Positions 59,063 through 64,000 of a DNA stretch of 64,000 nucleotides are shown in pieces. Each line of letters starts with the position of its first letter. The stretch's first letter is position 1. The notes under the pieces were generated by a model that saw only the letters and a program-made list of their open reading frames with translations, was not told the origin of the DNA and ran no database searches. The stretch lies in the NCBI RefSeq assembly GCF_030272615.1, contig NC_081414.1:309299164-309363163 (forward strand), read 5' to 3'. A program made the position numbers and the translations under genes. This stretch comes from Cryptomeria japonica (taxonomy: Eukaryota > Streptophyta > Pinopsida > Cupressales > Cupressaceae).

Positions 59063-62000
59063 ATGGCTTCCGCATCTCATGATAGTTCTAGTGCAACTGT
59101 CGATTCTATGGATTTCATACAACGAAAGTTGAAATATAATGCCTTGTCTCAAGTACCGGCTAGTGTTATAGTAGAAGAAGGGATTTAAGATTATATAGAT
59201 TGTAAAATTGAAGACCTAGGGTCTCTCGCAATCCATTCTTAGCTAGGTCTATTCTGTGGGAAGGATAAAAAGATCAAACCGGAGTATAGCATCTTGGAGA
59301 AGAAGAAGCTTCACAATGCGGTTTACTTCCTAGTGGATTTCATAGATGACCACATTCGAATCATTCTGAGCAGAGTTCATGGTGACAAGATGTATCTTGA
59401 GAGAACACGTGATATCACACCGCAAGCTATTCAGGCCGTCACCGGTTTCTGCAATACAGAGGAAGTGCCAGCCCTAAGGAAGGTCAGCAAGATAGAAATG
59501 TCCAAGCTCACCGGTTCAATGAGCAACTCACGTGGCATGACCGTCAACTCAATCAAGGATGATCTGGTCAAGTATGCCTACATGGTGATAGGCTACCAAA
59601 CGTTCTCTACCAGCAGAATTAATTCTGTCTCTGCTGCAGCGGTAAATGCCGCTTACCGGATGATCAAAGAAGATGCATCGTTTGATCTGTGCACCTGTAT
59701 GCAAAGACAACTTATGTTGAATCTTAAATCGATGAAATAGGACAATGCACTAAGATTCAAGTTTGGACAACTACTGGTAGGGTTATTCTTCTACTTCCAA
59801 GGTTATTTCCCAGGAGTTGGAGATATTCAGTGGTCTGTCGACCAACCGGTTACCAAGCAGATCAAAGAGAGCCTGCAAGTAGTTGGAACCAGTTACCCTG
59901 ATGTTCTGAACAAGTACTTTGATGAGTTCAGAAGCAAGATGAGCCTAAGGATGAGGATATCCAGTGACATTGTCAAGAAATATGAAGAGGATATCTGCTT
60001 TATCATCAAAGTGGATGGATGCATAATGGAGGTTGTTGAGCCCAGACAGGAAGAAGTAGAGCCTATGGGCTATGAGGTGATGTATGATATATTGGACGGG
60101 TATGCTTCTACCCTAATTGCCTCACCCCTTGATCCTAAGGCAAAGAGAACCGAAACCTACTTGGAAAGGGTTGCACCAGTTGTAGAACCCCCTGAAAAGA
60201 AAGGAAAGGCAGTGCCTTTGGCATCGACACCGGTTATTGCAGCCAGTCCCAAAGTGACCAAGCAGTTACCTGCAAAGAAGAAACCGGAAGCGGCACTTGC
60301 CAAAGTCTTCGAGAGGAAGAGGAAGACAAGGAATAACTCACCAGACTCAGAAGAAACTGTGTCTGAAGAAAAACCCAAGAAGACAAGACAAACAAAGAAA
60401 AAGACAAAGAATGAACTGACATCATCTGCACCGGTAAATATTGACATTTCTTCCTACAAACCTTTGACACATCGTCAAAGAACTATCAAAAATATTAGGA
60501 GAAAAGTGTTGACTGATTTGATTGATTGTTTTGATGATTTCAATGATGATGAAAAGGAAGCAGTTGAACAGGAAATCATTAAGTATTTATGTGTTAATGA
60601 CCGGTCGCCTTCAGAAATTAGATCTGAGACACCAGATTCTTTGTATAATTCTTTAGACAATAGATGGCGCATTGCCATAGAAAAGGAACAAGAAATGAGA
60701 GAGAAATTTTTTGCTCAACATTTTCCTGATGTACCAAATTCAGAACTTTTCGAAGTTATGAATAAATACAAAGGCCTCTTCTTCATGAGAAGAAGAAGAC
60801 TCCTATTACTAGAAGGAAAGGGTCAAGAAGTGATCAAGAATACACATACTCTTGCTCAAGAAGCTCTTAAGATGCATCAAGTGGCTGAAGCCAACAAGAA
60901 GGCTGAGCAAGAACCGACAATAACAAAACTGGATGAAGTGTTTGATAATAAAGGAAACCCGGTTATTGAACCTATAGACACTATTGATGTCGATGCTCTG
61001 GATGTAGAGGATGTTGCTTAGGGTGCACCATCAGAAGCAACAGGATAGGAGAAGCAAGCAGGATAGGTAGAAAAGCAAAAGGAAGCAGAGGACAAAAAGA
61101 AGGAAGCAGAGGACAAAAAGAAGGAAGCAAAGAAGCAAGCGGAGAAGAAGAAAGCAGAGGAGGATAAAGAAGAGGAGAAGAGAAAGGAAGTGAAGAAGAA
61201 GAAGAAGGATGAAGAGGAGAAGAGGAAAAAGGAAGAGGAGAAGAAGAAGAAGGATGGAAAGGAGAAGAAGAAGAAGGATGAAGAGGAGAAGAAGAAGAAG
61301 GATGAAGAGGAGAAGAGAAAGAAGGAAGAGGAAAAGGAGAAGGATGAAGAGGAGAAGAGGAAGAAGGAAGAGGAGAAGAAGTAGCAGGAAGAGGAGCAGA
61401 AGAGAAAAGGAAAACAAAAGAAGAGGAAAAGAAAAAGATAGAAGAGGAAAAGTTAAGAGCTATAGAGAAAGAAGAAGCGGCAAAAAGCACTCAGATGGAG
61501 ACTCCAAAGGAAACCGGTAGTCAAGCCAAACTGGCTGACCTCACCAGTCCTATTGACCTCCAGTCTGCAAATGAAATGGAGCTACTACAGAGCATTAAGG
61601 TTGCTCAAGAATGTCTTGAAGTGATAAGGAGGAAGAAGGAGCAAGATGTGATCCAAGCTGCGGTGGACACTCTTACCGGTTTGTTACCTGACACAAACCT
61701 CCCCAATACTGATTCATCACTGGCACAATTGAAGCTCCTATGCACCATAGTGGATGATCAGGTGCATAGCCTAGAAGAGGTAGCAGAAGAAAATGCCAAG
61801 AAAGAGCATCAAAAAGCTCTCAACATTGCCCTGGTGAAGAAGCTAAATGAGCTCCGGTCCGATCTGCAAAAAGCTCAAAAAGACATAAGGAATGCTTTGG
61901 ATGAGGGTAATCTACTACTGAGTAAGATTTTCCAACCCCATCTCTTCTCTGATGATGTGCTTGTACAGAAGCAAAAGCTACAAACTGACTTGCAGTTATA

Positions 62001-62289
62001 CATGAGCACCTTCAAGCCGCCATATGACTCTTTTACAGCTCATGGGCAAACCGTTCACCGGTTTCATATCCAGTCTGCCAAAATAGAGTTGGAAATTAGC
62101 AACTGGACTCGAGATTTGCAGGAACTCCAATGGGTTCTACTCCCACGCCTGCAGATACTTCAAAAATGTTATCTCAATGTGGATGCCTTAACGGTGACTC
62201 AAGAGATGAGCACAATAGATGCCATGGAAGAACAGGTCTCCCAGATGCAGACAAAGAAAGAAGTGGCTACCTCCCTACTTGTGTCCTGA
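59063..62289 (+). pseudogene. ORF2: long protein of unknown family with Lys/Glu array
   Basis: ATG 59063 (MASASHDSSSATVDSM) opens a frame of about 1,075 codons when in-frame stops are read through. The N-terminal ~300 residues look globular (RVHGDKMYLERTRDITPQAI, DNALRFKFGQLLVGLFFYFQ). A basic region with nuclear-signal-like RKRKTRN and KKTRQTKKKTKN follows (about 413-453), then YKGLFFMRRRRLLLLEGKGQ. A Lys/Glu array occupies residues ~669-774, and the C-terminus is helical (QDVIQAAVDTLTGLLPDTNL, LVKKLNELRSDLQKAQKDIR). Stops: TAA 59186, then TAG at 59240, 59738, 61019, 61046, 61064, 61382 and 61439. A frame change lies between 61385 and 61495. No pol or gag motif is seen. Confidence 0.7.
61067..61384 (+). 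repeat. Lys/Glu-coding minisatellite
   Basis: The repeat codes KKKDEEEK, RKKEEEKK and similar blocks in ORF2's frame. The nucleotide repeat is built on GAAGAGGAGAAGAAG. Antisense frames here (Ser/Leu-rich) are shadows. Confidence 0.85.
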
Positions 62290-62613
62290 TCCTTATCTAT
62301 GAAACAATTTTTGCAGAACTTTAAATCAATTTTTGACAAGTTTTATTCTTTATTGTCATAAACTCTTATTCTCTTAATACTAATGCAACATGGGTTAGTC
62401 TATAATATTTTGTTGTCATTGTTGGCAAAGGGGGAGAAGTATAAATTTTGAATGTTTTGATGTATACTTTCATGTTATTTTTGTTAAGTAGTATACATTG
62501 TATTTTCTACAAAAGGGATAGTGTATATGCTTAGGGGGGGTAATTTTGATTATGGCATATTTTTGTTGTAAAACACTTAGATGTCAAAATTTTTCTATGT
62601 TGCCATCAATGCC
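62290..62613 (+). other. 3' untranslated part with a second polypurine tract
   Basis: CAAAGGGGGAGAAG near 62427 resembles the tract next to the LTR. Copia-1 has the same arrangement (CAAAGGGGGAAAAG near 15054 and the LTR-adjacent tract). No coding frame is present. Confidence 0.6.
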
Positions 62614-62625
62614 AAAGGGGGAGAT
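62614..62625 (+). other. Polypurine tract of the non-autonomous element
   Basis: AAAGGGGGAGAT abuts the 3' LTR and is identical to that of copia-1. Confidence 0.88.
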
Positions 62626-63741
62626 TGTTGGCATTTTTGATGATGTTGTGATTGTCATTGATGGACACACACTTGCATTGAGATCACTTTTATATGAATA
62701 AGTTAAAGCTCAACTGGTATTTGTTCCAACCAGTATGATGCATTATAGTCCTTAGACTATTGGTGTTTTGCAGAAAGTGTTTACCGATCTAAAGCGGTAT
62801 GTTGACCCCAAGCGGTTCGAGGATCTCAAGCGGTACGAAGGATCAAAGCGGCAGAACACATATTTCCCAGTCTTCATTTTTGTTAAGCCGGCAACCGGTA
62901 TTTTGTATGAACTGGTAATACTTTGTGATGAGTTACCAACCGACATTCTGTGATGAGCTACCATCCACTGATTATTTGACGGCACCGACACTTCAATGGT
63001 GCTTTTTGTGTCATGTTACATAATATGTCTAGATGCATTGAACCTAGGAAATTGTAATGTAATCCTATTGGACCGACATGAAATCAGATTCCTTTATAAG
63101 GGCATCATGTCTAGGGTTTTAGGTTGTTGCTAGATTTCAAGGTGGTTGATGAGTTAGAGAGAGTGTGAATGTGTAGAAGACTGAAGTAATGCTAGAATGC
63201 ATTAGGAACGAGCTATCAAGGATCTAACCAAGCAATCTGTGCTATTAGCTAGATCACTCACTTGTTGATTACTCACATCTTTGACAAGTCTGAAGCCCTT
63301 AACCAAGTAGGCCCAAAAGCCTTTTGTAAATCCTCTGACAAGGTGGTTCACATCTGTGGATGTAAAATCCTCTAGCAAGGTAGTCTTTAATCAGACTTAT
63401 CTCCTAACAGAGATTGAGATTCCTAACAGGATCTATTCTGGTAAAGAACATTGTATGACCTTAACCGGTTTGACCTTAACCGATCTGGTTCCTATTCTGC
63501 AGATAGTTACTTGTGAGTTCCATCTCAACGTGGTTTTTCCCATTTGGGTTTCCACATCAAAATCTCTTGTGTTATGGTGTTTGTGCTTCTGTGGGTGAAT
63601 GCATTATTTGCTATTTGGTTTGCATGTGTGCTAACCGATTTGTCTTCTAAACTGTTTTACCAGTTTACTGTTAGTCTAGCAAAGTGTTTAAGTACAAAGT
63701 TTTTTGGCATACTAATTCACCCCCCCTCTTAGTATTCATCA
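62626..63741 (+). repeat. 3' LTR of the non-autonomous element (1,116 bp)
   Basis: It is near-identical to 56223-57328. Differences include a 4-base deletion near the start and an extra ~15-bp copy of TTAACCGGTTTGACC near 63460, plus mostly transitional substitutions. Confidence 0.93.
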
Positions 63742-63961
63742 CATACACCATCAAATATAGATCTATCATCAATATAGTCTAAGATGTATCAATCATCTAC
63801 ATAAGTCATCATATAAACATATGTTCACATAAAGTATCTAGCACAATCAATGTCATCTGAGATAGAAATAGAGTCATAAGTAATCATTAAAACATCAATC
63901 ACATGTCTAAATAAGTCTATTGATGCATAAATCAAAATGCAAGTCTAGGAGGGACACTACA

Positions 63962-63975
63962 TCCCCCCCCTTTGC
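63962..63975 (-). other. Polypurine tract of the gypsy-type element
   Basis: TCCCCCCCCTTTGC on + is GCAAAGGGGGGGGA on the coding strand, directly before the LTR start. About 25 further bases of its interior are in the window. Confidence 0.7.
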
Positions 63976-64000
63976 CTAGGCTTACTCCTGGAAGCCTGAG

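Larger units (their letters stand above)
56218..63746 (+). mobile_element. Non-autonomous copia-like element with two unusual ORFs
   Basis: Its LTRs (56223-57328 and 62626-63741) are near-identical, with TG...CA ends. The flanks TATAC and CATAC are a 5-bp duplication with one C/T difference. A tRNA-Met primer site and an AAAGGGGGAGAT polypurine tract are present. No protease, integrase, RT or RNase H motif occurs in the 5.3-kb interior. Two decayed frames fill it instead. The LTR similarity suggests this is among the youngest insertions here. Confidence 0.92.
52765..63961 (-). repeat. Long 3' LTR of a gypsy-type element (about 3.7 kb without insert)
   Basis: On the - strand the LTR starts TGTAGTGTCCCTCCTAGAC at 63961 and ends GGCGGGCATTACA at 52765. 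A G-rich polypurine tract lies just before the start (63962-63975). The 7.5-kb element at 56223-63741 interrupts it. Without that insert the length is about 3.67 kb, long like those of Tekay/Del chromoviruses, but the lineage is not shown because pol lies outside the window. The stretch 55180-55760 is very AT-rich. Confidence 0.7.

Noticed and set aside
61031-61490. Ser/Pro-rich and Leu-rich frames on the - strand
   Set aside because: They are antisense shadows of the Lys/Glu minisatellite in ORF2 and have no independent support.

Overview
The window is nuclear DNA of a seed plant with a large, repeat-rich genome. It is AT-rich and I find no host gene, rRNA or tRNA gene. Almost everything recognisable is a retrotransposon or a piece of one, often nested. 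A conifer or other gymnosperm is my best guess, from the long decayed LTR families and low gene density, but the sequence does not prove it.

Layout. 1-1180 is unassigned. 1480-7850 holds a diverged tandem duplication of about 3 kb, with a ~110-bp repeat seen six times near its start and middle. 9314-16540 is a decayed Ty1/copia element on the + strand (copia-1). 16973-25916 is a 5'-truncated non-LTR (LINE-type) insertion on the - strand. It has a perfect 15-bp target duplication and is split by a second copia element (copia-2, 18148-25042, - strand). 26391-31194 is mostly featureless, apart from a gypsy-like LTR end and an array of AT palindromes near 29450-29711.

31200-52453 is one copia element (copia-3, - strand, perfect CTATT duplication) swollen to 21 kb by nesting. 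A copia solo LTR sits in its integrase. A 12-kb non-autonomous element with ~3-kb LTRs sits in that solo LTR. Two more solo LTRs, 32 bp apart and in opposite orientation, sit in the open reading frame of the 12-kb element. A gypsy-type solo LTR sits in the 5' LTR of copia-3. 52765-63961 is the 3' LTR of a gypsy-type element that runs off the right edge, and it is interrupted by a 7.5-kb non-autonomous element at 56223-63741.

The two most interesting items are non-autonomous elements that carry long reading frames unlike gag-pol. The element at 56223-63741 has copia-type ends and a tRNA-Met primer site, but no protease, integrase or reverse transcriptase. It has a coiled-coil plus four-zinc-knuckle ORF, then a second decayed frame of about 1,075 codons with a Lys/Glu-rich array. 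The element at 34830-46809 has ~3-kb LTRs and a Glu-rich reading frame of over 600 codons with a Cys motif. Its frame was found by removing two solo LTRs at their target duplications. Neither protein matches a family I recognise.

All coding regions are broken. Many stops are TAG where CAG or TGG is expected, and the identifiable substitutions are mostly C-to-T or G-to-A, as expected for methylated plant repeats. The promoter, primer-site and polypurine-tract calls come from motif recognition by eye. All LTR boundaries rest on TG...CA ends, repeat pairing and target duplications read from the sequence.
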